From Tsukamurella sp. TY48 (lineage in GTDB: Bacteria; Actinomycetota; Actinomycetes; Mycobacteriales; Mycobacteriaceae), in contig NZ_BPMV01000002.1 of NCBI RefSeq assembly GCF_019656655.1, positions 62,001 through 126,000 on the forward strand: 64,000 bases of DNA. Direction: 5' to 3'. The notes below the pieces were generated by a model that saw only the letters and a list, made by a program, of their open reading frames with translations, was not told the origin of the DNA and searched no databases. The position numbers were made by a program, and so were the translations under genes. Positions 9,007 through 19,156 of this stretch are shown here, piece after piece; position 1 is the first letter of the stretch; every line of letters starts with the position of its first letter.

Positions 9007-9909
9007 TCACTCGGGAGTCGTCGCCGGGTCATCGCGGGGCCAGCCCCGCACCACGGCGAGGAGGCGATCACGGATCGGGGTCGCACGCTGCGCCAACTCG
9101 GCCTGCCGGCGCACGTACTCGCGGCGGCCCTCGGGCGTCTCGATCGCGATGGGCTCGAAGCCGTGCGCGGCCAGGTCGTACGGGCTCGCCCGCATGTCCA
9201 GCTCCCGGGCGTCCCGGGCCAGGTCGAAGGCGTCCGCCACCAGATCGGACGGCACACCGGGCGCCAGTTTGAACGCCCACTTGTAGAGATCCATGCCCGC
9301 GTGCAGGCAGCCGGGTTGTTCGGAGCCGACCTGCTTCTCGCGGGTGAGTTCGGTCGCGTTCCGGGGCGCGGCCTCCGGCGTGAAGAACCGGAACGCGTCG
9401 TAGTGGGTGCAGGTCAGCTGCCCGGCCCGGACCACCTCGTCGGTGCCCTCCGGCCCCAGTCGCAGCGGCACGGGGTGCCGGGCCTGGTCCGCCTCGCGGT
9501 AGACCATCGCCCACTCGTGCAGCCCGAAGCAGCCGAGGACGGGGCGCCGCGCGGCGGTGGCCTCGAGCAGGCGTGCCACGTACGCCGCGGTATCGGCGCG
9601 CTTGGCGAGCACAGCCGGATCCTGCGCCACCCGGTTCCCGGAGACGGTGTAGCCCCGGAGTCCGGCGAACTCCTCGGCCGCCCGCGGACCGTCGAGCTCC
9701 ACGCCGATCCCCGGATGCCAGCGCAGCAGGTGCGCCGGACGGTGCCCGTAGTAGGTGAACAGGAAGTCCCAGACGGGGTGCTTCTCACCGCGGGCGGCGC
9801 GCCGCCGGTGCGCATCCACGAACGGGGTCAGCCGTGCGCGGTGGGCGTCCGCGAGCGGGCGCCACTGCGCGTCGCTGAGCACGACGGGAGCGAGGACGGG
9901 GCGAGTCAC
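9007..9909 (-). CDS. Conserved actinobacterial protein, often annotated as 3-methyladenine DNA glycosylase
   Basis: 300-aa protein of a family common in Actinobacteria (motifs FGLHEWAMVYR, THYDAFRFFTPEA, GCLHAGMDLYKWAFK). Databases often name it 3-methyladenine DNA glycosylase. I see no helix-hairpin-helix or Asp motif supporting a glycosylase, so the function is open. The His, Cys and Tyr residues in these motifs suggest an enzyme. GTG 9909 overlaps the TGA of the upstream CNNM gene (GTGA), so the two are probably co-translated. No signal peptide or membrane segment. Confidence 0.7.
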   Translation of the reverse strand: MTRPVLAPVVLSDAQWRPLADAHRARLTPFVDAHRRRAARGEKHPVWDFLFTYYGHRPAHLLRWHPGIGVELDGPRAAEEFAGLRGYTVSGNRVAQDPAVLAKRADTAAYVARLLEATAARRPVLGCFGLHEWAMVYREADQARHPVPLRLGPEGTDEVVRAGQLTCTHYDAFRFFTPEAAPRNATELTREKQVGSEQPGCLHAGMDLYKWAFKLAPGVPSDLVADAFDLARDARELDMRASPYDLAAHGFEPIAIETPEGRREYVRRQAELAQRATPIRDRLLAVVRGWPRDDPATTPE

Positions 9910-10971
9910 ACCCGATGCGTCCCATCGCGCACGGTGCCCACGAACTCCTCGACCACGTCCTCCAGAGCGACGATGCCGATGGTGCGACCGTGATCGTCGG
10001 CGACCGCCACCAGGTGCCCGCCGAGCCGCCGCAGGTGCGAGGTGGCCTGGTCCAGGGAGAGCGCACCGTCGACCACCGGCAGCGGGCGGATGCGCCCCGC
10101 CCCGATCACCGTGTCGGGGCCCACGGCCGCGTCCATGATGTCCGGCAGCACGTCCTTGACATGCAGGTACCCGGTGAAGGCTCCGCCGCGGCTGCGCACC
10201 GGGTAGCGGGAGAAGCCGGTCTCGGCCACGGCGGTCTCGATATCGCCCAGCGTGGGCCCGTAGGTCCCGTCGGGCCCGGCGACCGCCTGCAGCCCGCGGA
10301 TCTCCGCGAGCGGGATCGCCACATCGGCCACGGTGCGGCGCGAGGTCTGCAACGCCCGGGTCAGGCGCACCTGCTCCTCCGCGTCGATCAGGCCCTCGTC
10401 GTGCGATTCCGCGATCAGCTCGCTGAGCTCACCGGCGGAGATGGTGCTCTCCAGCTCGTCGCGCGGCTCCACGCCCAGGGCACGCAGCACCAGCGTCGCG
10501 AGCCAGTTGTAGAGCGCGATCACCGGCTTCATCACCCGGGAGAAGGCCACCAGCGGCGGCACCAGCAGCATCGCCGCGGATTCGGGCCCGGCCAACGCGA
10601 TGTTCTTCGGGACCATCTCGCCGAGCAGGATGTGTAGCACCACCACGAGGCTGAGCGAGATGGTGAAGGAGATCGGATGCAGCAGTGCCTCCGGCACGTT
10701 CGCCCACTCCATCGGCTTCTCCAACAGGTGCGCGATGGCGGGCTCGCCCACCTTGCCCAGCAGGATCGAGCAGATCGTGATGCCGAGCTGGCACGCGGCC
10801 AGCATGAGGGACAGGTTCTCGGACGCCTTGATCACCGCGCGGGCGCTGCTGCGGCCCTGTTCGACGAGGGCCTCCAGCCGGTCGCGGCGGGCAGCGATGA
10901 GGGCGAACTCGGCGGCCACGAAGAAGGCGTTCGCGGCCAGCAGCAACACCGTGAGTCCCACGGCCAGGAGG

Positions 10972-10979
<8 letters not shown>
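9906..10979 (-). CDS. CNNM/CorC-type membrane protein (DUF21 plus CBS pair), short form
   Basis: Membrane protein of the hemolysin-C/CorC/CNNM family, which is linked to magnesium or cobalt transport. 357 aa. The N-terminal DUF21 domain has hydrophobic helices and motif LLGEMVPKNIA. A CBS pair follows (YLHVKDVLPD; GIVALEDVVEEFVG). It ends right after the CBS domains without the CorC_HlyC C-terminal domain found in its neighbour. Its ATG overlaps the 3' end of that neighbour by 8 bp, giving a translationally coupled tandem pair. The arrangement matches the Rv1841c/Rv1842c pair next to guaB1 in M. tuberculosis. Confidence 0.88.
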
Positions 10980-12324
<1,345 letters not shown>

Positions 12325-12482
12325 CGCCGCCTCACCGAGCGCATCGGCGGGGAGCCGGGCCCCACGGGCATCGGCGTGGCGGCTCGTCGGCGGCGCCTGC
12401 CGGGTCTTCGGGCTTTCATGTCCCTTCCATCCATCGAGGAATCAGCTTCCGGCAGTCTACCGAGACGATCGAACCGTCCGCG

Positions 12483-13931
<1,449 letters not shown>

Positions 13932-13956
13932 CTAGGTGCCCCGCCGTACCCGGCGA

Positions 13957-14472
13957 TCAGCGCAGGACGCGGCCCTGGCCGTCGCGGATCGACCCGGTGA
14001 ACATCATGATCGACTCGACCAGGGTCCAGATGCGCAGACCCACCAGCGCCAGGCTGCCGAGCATCATGAACAGCAGGCCGATCAGCGGAATGACACCGAG
14101 GACCAGGGACAGGAAGCCGGCGCCCAGGATGCACACCTGGATCGTGGCCTCACGATTGCGCCCCAGGTACCAGTTGCCCGCGCCGAAACCACCCAGGAAC
14201 AGCTGCAGCAGACCCGCCGCGACCTTCGACTTGTCCGAGAGCGGCTGGCCCGTGGCGGGATCCACGCCGTAGCCACCCGGCCCGAAGGCCTGGTACTGGC
14301 CGGGATACCCGGGCTGCGGCACCGGCGGGTACATCCCCGGCTGCCCCTGCGGGACGTAGCCGAACTGCGGCTGTCCGTACGGCTGCTGACCGTAGGCCTG
14401 CTGCCCGTACGGAACGGGCTGCCCGTATCCCTGCTGGTGCCCCTGCTGCTGGTTGTAATACGGATCGGTCAC
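13957..14472 (-). CDS. TM2-domain membrane protein with Tyr/Gln/Gly-rich N-terminus
   Basis: 171 aa. The first 70 residues are low complexity, rich in Gln, Gly, Tyr and Pro (repeated YGQ/PYGQ units), and probably disordered. The C-terminal half is a TM2 domain: KSKVAAGLLQLFLGGFGAGNWYLGR, then a second helical hairpin (hydrophobic 117-150). Function of TM2 proteins in bacteria is unknown. It occupies the place of gnd1 between guaB1 and blaR compared with M. tuberculosis. ATG follows AGGGAGA. Confidence 0.85.
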   Translation of the reverse strand: MTDPYYNQQQGHQQGYGQPVPYGQQAYGQQPYGQPQFGYVPQGQPGMYPPVPQPGYPGQYQAFGPGGYGVDPATGQPLSDKSKVAAGLLQLFLGGFGAGNWYLGRNREATIQVCILGAGFLSLVLGVIPLIGLLFMMLGSLALVGLRIWTLVESIMMFTGSIRDGQGRVLR

Positions 14473-14548
14473 GTCTGATCTCCCTCGTCCCCCCGGAAAG
14501 TGTGAGATCAGGGTACAGCCCGCCTCCGTCGATACGGCGGAAGCCGGG

Positions 14549-15490
14549 TCAGTGCGTGAACAGGCGGTACAGCTCGGTGAGCCAGGGCACCGCGACGGCC
14601 ACGGTGGGAACCACCAGGATCAGCCCGGCGACGATGTAGACCCCCACGTTGAACAGCGGTCCGGCCGCAGGTTCGGACAGCCGCTCGACCCGCACCACCG
14701 TGCCGGTCGAGCCCACCGCCAGCGCGCCGCGCGGAGCCGGACTCTTGGCGCAGGTCACCAGTGCGTTCGCGAGGGGGAGCGGCCCGGCCGCGGCGACGGC
14801 CTTGTCGTCGGCGAGGAGCTCCACCAGCAGTTCCACCGAATCGAGGGCGGCGGAGGAGCGCACGCCGCGCGGGAAGGCGTGGTGCACCGCGGTGAAGGCC
14901 TCCAGCACCAGATCGTGCCGCGAGCGCAGGTGCGCGCGTTCGTGCGCGAGCACCGCAGTGAGCTCGTCGTGGCTGAGCTGGTTGAGCGTTCCCTCGCTCA
15001 CCACCACCCGGTGCCGCAGTCCGGGCAGGCAGTAGGCGAGGGGCTCGTCGACGCCGAGGACGCGCAGGTCGGCGGCGGACACCGGATGGTCACCGTCGAC
15101 CGCCTGGCTGAGGATGTCGACCACGTTGCGGTGCCGGGCCCGACGTCGCCGGGTGCGCACCGCCAGCCGGACCGTGGACGTGATGAGGCGCGCGCCGATC
15201 ACCAGGGTGAACGCGAAGGCGATCACCGCCACCGTCCACGGCACGATGCCGAGTTGGCGGATCTCGTCGATGGGGTTGGTGGTGGGGCGGCCGTCGGGAC
15301 CGGGCACCAGGAGCCAGCTCGCGATCACCAGTCCGGCGCTGAACGCGGAGAGGACGGCGGCGAGGGCGATGGCCTGCCACAGGACGAGCGCCGCCCGCGG
15401 CGCGCGCACCGGCCACGAGGCCTTGGAGAGCCACAGCGGCACCGGCCCCGCCAGGAGCAGGGCCAGCAAGCCGAAGATGACCGCTGCCAT
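14549..15490 (-). CDS. blaR: M56-family membrane metallopeptidase (BlaR1/Rv1845c-like)
   Basis: Membrane zinc peptidase, 313 aa. N-terminal helices lead to a cytoplasmic M56 domain with HERAH (HExxH) in LAHERAHLRSRHD and a last helix near residues 285-310. It lacks the extracellular penicillin-binding sensor of staphylococcal BlaR1, as mycobacterial Rv1845c does. It is expected to cleave the adjacent BlaI repressor when its signal arrives, although without a sensor domain the stimulus is unclear. It lies 20 bp downstream of blaI on the same strand, forming a two-gene operon. Confidence 0.88.
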   Translation of the reverse strand: MAAVIFGLLALLLAGPVPLWLSKASWPVRAPRAALVLWQAIALAAVLSAFSAGLVIASWLLVPGPDGRPTTNPIDEIRQLGIVPWTVAVIAFAFTLVIGARLITSTVRLAVRTRRRRARHRNVVDILSQAVDGDHPVSAADLRVLGVDEPLAYCLPGLRHRVVVSEGTLNQLSHDELTAVLAHERAHLRSRHDLVLEAFTAVHHAFPRGVRSSAALDSVELLVELLADDKAVAAAGPLPLANALVTCAKSPAPRGALAVGSTGTVVRVERLSEPAAGPLFNVGVYIVAGLILVVPTVAVAVPWLTELYRLFTH

Positions 15491-15510
15491 GCTCCGAGCC
15501 TATCGGCTCG

Positions 15511-15900
15511 TCAGGAGTGGGTGCGACCGTCGGTCGCCTGATCGGCCTCGAGCTTGGCCAGGGCGCGGCGCAGCGCCTCCGCCTCGTCGGCCCCGACCCG
15601 CTCCACGAAGTGCACGAGCGCGGCCTCACGCGAGCTGTCGGCCTGGGCCAATGCGTCGAACATGAGGTCGGCCACGAGTTGCTCGCGGCCGAAGGTGGCC
15701 GTGTAGCGATGTGCGCGATCGGTGCGGATCTGGCTCACGAGCTTCTTCTTCGCGAGGCGCTGCAGCACCGTCATCACGGTGGTGTACGCGAGTTCGCGGT
15801 CGGCCGCGAGCGATTCGTGCACCTGTCGCACGGTCTGCGGTTCGGTGGATGCCCAGAGGTGATCCATGACCGCGCGCTCAAGATCTCCCAATGCCGCCAT
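15511..15900 (-). CDS. blaI: BlaI/MecI-family repressor
   Basis: 129-aa winged-helix repressor (LERAVMDHLWASTEPQTVRQVHESL; YTTVMTVLQRLAKKKLV) with a C-terminal dimerisation helix. Equivalent by position and size to M. tuberculosis Rv1846c, which represses its own operon and genes including blaC and the ATP synthase operon. A perfect inverted repeat 34 bp upstream of its start (15934-15950) is the likely autoregulatory operator. It is divergent from a probable sRNA gene, so BlaI could affect both. Confidence 0.92.
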   Translation of the reverse strand: MAALGDLERAVMDHLWASTEPQTVRQVHESLAADRELAYTTVMTVLQRLAKKKLVSQIRTDRAHRYTATFGREQLVADLMFDALAQADSSREAALVHFVERVGADEAEALRRALAKLEADQATDGRTHS

Positions 15901-15933
15901 TGCTCAGATTCTACTCGCCATGGCCTGGATCGC

Positions 15934-15950
15934 TACGACGGCGTGTCGTA
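15934..15950. promoter_or_regulatory. Putative BlaI operator, perfect inverted repeat
   Basis: TACGAC-N5-GTCGTA, a perfect 6+6 inverted repeat, lies 34-50 bp upstream of the blaI start. BlaI/MecI repressors bind TAC-rich inverted repeats at their own promoters. Its 24-bp distance from the sRNA -35 element means it could also influence that promoter. Confidence 0.7.
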
Positions 15951-15973
15951 ATCCACGCCACATCGATTAGGGC

Positions 15974-16003
15974 TTGCTTAGTTAGGGGAGGCTGCCCTAG
16001 AGT
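15974..16003 (+). promoter_or_regulatory. sRNA promoter with overlapping IdeR/DtxR-like iron box
   Basis: A -35 element TTGCTT (15974-15979) and a -10 element TAGAGT (15998-16003) are 18 bp apart. The 19-mer at 15982-16000 (TTAGGGGAGGCTGCCCTAG) matches the IdeR consensus TTAGGTTAGGCTAACCTAA at 14 of 19 positions, with both half-sites kept. It spans the spacer and -10, so iron-loaded IdeR would block transcription. Confidence 0.7.
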
Positions 16004-16009
16004 AGTGAA

Positions 16010-16140
16010 CGTCGCCGAGAGCGACGAGTGATCCACATCAGACCGCGATGCGAACTGAGGGCTGCAGTTGTTACCGCCCGGTCTGTGCCACGGCGGGTCC
16101 CACGAAGGCTGAGCGTGGGGCCCGCCGATCACTCTTTTCC
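16010..16140 (+). ncRNA. mrsI: Probable iron-regulated small RNA, homologous by position to MrsI (ncRv11846)
   Basis: A 130-base transcript unit without a coding frame lies between blaI and pspC/paaI. It has its own promoter with an iron box. A 5' hairpin GTCGC-cgaga-GCGAC sits at 16011-16025, and a strong terminator hairpin followed by CTTTT ends at 16137. In M. tuberculosis the iron-starvation sRNA MrsI (ncRv11846) lies between Rv1846c (blaI) and Rv1847 (PaaI-like thioesterase); the same two genes flank this unit here. Known role there: it represses non-essential iron proteins such as bacterioferritin when iron is low. Homology is inferred from synteny and iron control; I could not align the RNAs. 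Confidence 0.72.
16092..16137 (+). terminator. Rho-independent terminator of the sRNA
   Basis: Stem GGCGGGtCCCAC / GTGGGgCCCGCC (16092-16103 with 16115-16126, one mismatch) with an 11-base loop, followed by GATCACTCTTTT. A T-tract is unusual in this GC-rich region and supports a dedicated plus-strand terminator. Confidence 0.75.
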
Positions 16141-16163
16141 GGGCCCCATCACCCGATCCGACG

Positions 16164-16394
16164 TCAGCCCTTCGGCATCACGAGCCACAGCACCAGGTAC
16201 ACCAGGAACTGCGGGCCGGGCAGCAGGCAGGACAGCACGAACAGCACGCGCACTAATGCCGGCTGGACGCCGAAGTAGCGCGCGATGCCGGAGCAGACGC
16301 CGCCGATCCAATTGTTCTGCACGTCCCGCGCGAAGCGCTTGGGCGGCTGCGGGGCCGTGTAGGGGGTGGGGTCGAAGTTCAGGTTCTGCGTCAT
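16164..16394 (-). CDS. PspC-domain membrane protein
   Basis: 76-aa protein made almost entirely of a PspC domain (GGVCSGIARYFGV, then hydrophobic LVRVLFVLSCLLPGPQFLVY). PspC proteins belong to envelope-stress responses; short actinobacterial copies have no proven role. ATG 16394 is chosen because the protein then starts TQNLNFD as homologues do, but its GGAGG lies only one base away, which is unusually close. A GTG at 16451 is the alternative. Divergent from the thioesterase gene and tail-to-tail with the sRNA. Confidence 0.82.
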   Translation of the reverse strand: MTQNLNFDPTPYTAPQPPKRFARDVQNNWIGGVCSGIARYFGVQPALVRVLFVLSCLLPGPQFLVYLVLWLVMPKG

Positions 16395-16491
16395 GCCTCC
16401 ACAGTGCCCGTCCGCGGCGGTCCCCGCATCGGGGTCTACCCCGATGTGCACCCGGAAACCGGCTGTGCGGAGCGAGGATTAGGGTGTGTGC

Positions 16492-16917
16492 ATGACGCAA
16501 CCCACCGCAGGACAGCAGCAGGTCATCGACTCCATCCTGGAGCGCGGGACGGCCGGTTTCGACTCGATCCTCGGGCTCGAGTACACCGCGCTCACCCCGG
16601 ACGGCGCGACCGCCACGCTGACGCTGCGTCCCGAGCTGCACCAGCCCTTCGGTATCACCCACGGCGGTGTCTACTGCTCCATCGTGGAGTCCGTGGCCAG
16701 TGTGTCCGGTGTGGTCTGGCTGGGCGGCACCGGCCACGTGGTCGGCGTGAACAACAACACCGACTTCCTGCGCGCCGTCGCCAGCGGCACCCTGTCGATC
16801 ACCAGCACGCCGATCCACCGCGGTCGCCGGCAGCAGCTGTGGCTGGTGGAGATCGTCGGCGAGGACGGCAAGCTCAACGCCCGCGGCCAGGTGCGGCTGC
16901 AGAACATCGAGGCCTGA
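16492..16917 (+). CDS. PaaI-like hotdog thioesterase (Rv1847-like)
   Basis: 141-aa hotdog-fold protein of the PaaI/YdiI thioesterase family, which hydrolyses aromatic or acyl-CoA thioesters. Key region QPFGITHGGVYCSIVESVAS holds the family HGG and acidic residue, followed by VGVNNNTDFLRAV. ATG 16492 is preferred over GTG 16486, which starts two codons earlier; AGGG lies 7 bases before the ATG. Its place next to blaI matches M. tuberculosis Rv1847. Ends 12 bp before a strong bidirectional terminator. Confidence 0.88.
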   Translation: MTQPTAGQQQVIDSILERGTAGFDSILGLEYTALTPDGATATLTLRPELHQPFGITHGGVYCSIVESVASVSGVVWLGGTGHVVGVNNNTDFLRAVASGTLSITSTPIHRGRRQQLWLVEIVGEDGKLNARGQVRLQNIEA

Positions 16918-16928
16918 TCCCGGAAACG

Positions 16929-16959
16929 ACGACGCGCCCGTCGAGGACGGGCGCGTCGT
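16929..16959. terminator. Bidirectional terminator between paaI-like gene and ndh
   Basis: Perfect 14-bp inverted repeat ACGACGCGCCCGTC / GACGGGCGCGTCGT with loop GAG, between the convergent thioesterase and ndh genes. It has no T-tract, as is common in actinobacteria. Confidence 0.85.
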
Positions 16960-16977
16960 GGTGGGCTCGGTGGTGGG

Positions 16978-18429
16978 TCAGCCGGCCTTCTCGGCGGATT
17001 CCGGCTCGGCCTTCGCGGCGGTCGGCTGCGCGGCGGTCGTGGCCGCGTGCGGTGCCGACAGGGCGGCCGGCGAGCTGGTGTGCACCGGCGGGATCACCTT
17101 GGCCCCGCTGTTCTGCAGTGCGTCGAGCGCGGTGCGGGCGTAGACCTGCTGCTCGGTGATCGTCATCTGGCCACGCTTGTTGGTCAGGAAGGTGACGCCC
17201 CACGAGGTCAACGTGATCACGCGGTTCTGGTAGCCCACGATGTACCACAGGTGCAGCGCGAGCCAGCCGAGCCAGGCGAAGAAGCCGCTGAACTCGAGCT
17301 TGCCCACCTTGGCCACCGCGCTGGCGCGGGAGACCGTGGCCATCGAGCCCTTGTCGAAGTACTTGAAGGGCTTGCGGTCCGCGGGGCTCTGACCGGCCAG
17401 GCCCGCCTTGATCGCCTTCGCGGCGTAGGTCGAACCCTGGATGGCGCCCTGGGCCATGCCCGGCACACCGTCGACCGCCATCATGTCGCCGACGACGAAG
17501 ACGTTCGGATTGCCGGGGACCGTGAGGTCCGGCAGCACCTTGACGCGGCCGGCGCGATCGACCTCGGCGCCGGACTGGTCGGCGATGATCTTGCCGAGCG
17601 AGCTCGCCGCGACACCGGCGGACCACACCTTGCACTGCGCCTCGATGCGCCGCTCGGTGCCGTCCTTCTCCTTGACCACGAGGCCGTCGGCATCGACGTC
17701 GACCACCATCGCGTTGAGCTGGATCTCCACACCCATCTTCTTGAGCCGGTTCGCCGCGGCGTTACCCAGCTTCTCGCCCATCGGCGGCAGCACCGCGGGC
17801 GCGGCGTCGAGCAGGATGACCCGGGCCTCGGTCGGATCGATGTTGCGGAACGCGCCCTTGAGGGTGTTGTCCGACATCTCGGAGATCTGTCCGGCCAACT
17901 CCACGCCGGTGGGGCCGGCGCCGATCACGACGAAGGTGAGCAGGCGCTCGCGCTCCTCGTGATCCTGCGAGAGCTCGGCCTGCTCGAAGGCGCCGAGGAT
18001 GCGGCCGCGCAGCTCCAGCGCGTCGTCGATCGTCTTCATGCCGGGCGCGAACTCGGCGAAGCGGTCGTTGCCGAAGTAGGACTGGTTCGCACCGGCGGCC
18101 ACGATGAGGCTGTCGAAGGGGGTCACGGTGACCCGCTCCAGCAGGTGGCTGGTCACGGTGCGGTTCTCGAGGTCGATATCGGTGACCTCGCCGAGCAGGA
18201 TCTCGGCGTTCTTCTGCTTGCGCAGCACCACGCGGGTCGCGGGCGCGATCTCGCCCTCCGAGAGGATGCCCGTCGCCACTTGGTAGAGCAGCGGCTGGAA
18301 CAGGTGGTGCTGGGTCTTCGCGATCACCGTGACATCCACGTCGGCACGCTTGAGGGCCTTGGTGCCGAACAGGCCGCCGAAACCGGAACCGATCACGACC
18401 ACCTTGTGGCGGTACGCTCCGTCGCTCAT
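16978..18429 (-). CDS. ndh: Type II NADH dehydrogenase
   Basis: Single-subunit, non-proton-pumping NADH:menaquinone oxidoreductase of the respiratory chain, 483 aa. FAD-binding GSGFGG lies at residues 14-19, the NAD-binding site is VVIGAGPTGVELAGQ, and the C-terminal membrane-anchoring region includes FFAWLGWLALHLWYIVGYQNRV. The final 40 residues are an Ala/Pro-rich tail. Matches M. tuberculosis Rv1854c in size and neighbourhood. It lies tail-to-tail with the thioesterase gene and is monocistronic here. Confidence 0.95.
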   Translation of the reverse strand: MSDGAYRHKVVVIGSGFGGLFGTKALKRADVDVTVIAKTQHHLFQPLLYQVATGILSEGEIAPATRVVLRKQKNAEILLGEVTDIDLENRTVTSHLLERVTVTPFDSLIVAAGANQSYFGNDRFAEFAPGMKTIDDALELRGRILGAFEQAELSQDHEERERLLTFVVIGAGPTGVELAGQISEMSDNTLKGAFRNIDPTEARVILLDAAPAVLPPMGEKLGNAAANRLKKMGVEIQLNAMVVDVDADGLVVKEKDGTERRIEAQCKVWSAGVAASSLGKIIADQSGAEVDRAGRVKVLPDLTVPGNPNVFVVGDMMAVDGVPGMAQGAIQGSTYAAKAIKAGLAGQSPADRKPFKYFDKGSMATVSRASAVAKVGKLEFSGFFAWLGWLALHLWYIVGYQNRVITLTSWGVTFLTNKRGQMTITEQQVYARTALDALQNSGAKVIPPVHTSSPAALSAPHAATTAAQPTAAKAEPESAEKAG

Positions 18430-18501
18430 TACTTCTCGCTCCTGCGCTGGGGTGAGATGCCGGGTTCCCCGGCCTTTGCACCCCCTACGGTAGACCTCCG
18501 G

Positions 18502-19071
18502 CTACGGCTCGTCGCGCCGCCCGCCCGAACCGGATGCCTGGCGTTCCCGGTAGGCGGCCACGTGGGTGCGATTGCCGCAGTTCCCCTCGCTGCAGAATCG
18601 GCGCGACCGGTTACGGGACAGGTCCACCAGGACCCGGTCACAGTCGTCGGCGGCGCAGGTCTTGAGCCGGTCGACGTTGCCGCTGCGCACCAGGTCGACC
18701 AGCGCCATCGCGAATTCGGCGCGCATCCGCACGGGGATGGGGGCGTCGTCGGGGGTGAAGTGCAGGTGCCAGTCCCAACTGCCGTGCCGGGTGAGGCGCG
18801 GCTGCTGCGGCGACTGTGCGAGCAGATCGTTGACGATGCCCGCGACCTCGGCCGGATCGTGGGCGGCCCACACCCGGACCAGGTCCTCGCGCAGTGCATG
18901 GATCGGGGCGAGATCGCCCGAGTCGGCGCTGCTCCAGCCCGTGAACTCGTGCTCGCGCAGGTACTCGCGCAGTGCCGTGACCGTGGCCAGCCGCTCGTCT
19001 CCCTCGTAGGCCGAGTTGGCGAGGTCGGCCGCCATCACCAGCGACGGCTCCGTGTCATGCGCGAATTGCAT
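18502..19071 (-). CDS. CGNR zinc-finger (ABATE-domain) transcriptional regulator
   Basis: 189-aa regulator. The N-terminal ABATE-type helical domain is followed by a C-terminal CGNR zinc finger (CAADDCDRVLVDLSRNRSRRFCSEGNCGNR in outline; four Cys, then the CGNR box and HVAAYR). ATG 19071 is chosen over an upstream in-frame start because AAGGAG precedes it by 5 bases. Divergent from an EamA exporter, a frequent pairing for this family, so it probably controls that gene and itself through the repeated sequences between them. Confidence 0.88.
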   Translation of the reverse strand: MQFAHDTEPSLVMAADLANSAYEGDERLATVTALREYLREHEFTGWSSADSGDLAPIHALREDLVRVWAAHDPAEVAGIVNDLLAQSPQQPRLTRHGSWDWHLHFTPDDAPIPVRMRAEFAMALVDLVRSGNVDRLKTCAADDCDRVLVDLSRNRSRRFCSEGNCGNRTHVAAYRERQASGSGGRRDEP

Positions 19072-19131
19072 TTGACTCCTTACAGGTACCTCGGCTAACG
19101 TCATCAGCGTACTTCATTTTACTCCTTACAG
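19069..19131. repeat. 17-bp direct repeat in the CGNR-EamA divergent promoter
   Basis: CATTTGACTCCTTACAG (19069-19085) and CATTTTACTCCTTACAG (19115-19131) differ at one base and lie 46 bp apart. The first supplies the -35 (TTGACT, 19072-19077) of a plus-strand promoter whose -10 is TAACGT (19096-19101). Read on the minus strand each copy is a ribosome binding site plus ATG; the inner one starts the regulator gene. Likely operators for the CGNR protein. Confidence 0.6.
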
Positions 19132-19156
19132 AATCGCACTTTCCGGAGGTGACACC

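Noticed and set aside
12325-12482. M-box magnesium riboswitch before the CNNM operon
   Set aside because: Only scattered short matches; the characteristic core blocks are not present in order.
16395-16451. Upstream GTG start for the PspC protein
   Set aside because: Adds 19 residues without family similarity; kept as an alternative because the chosen ATG has an unusually close ribosome binding site.
17047-19098. 683-codon plus-strand open frame across ndh and the CGNR gene
   Set aside because: No recognisable domain, and it spans two well-supported opposite-strand genes.
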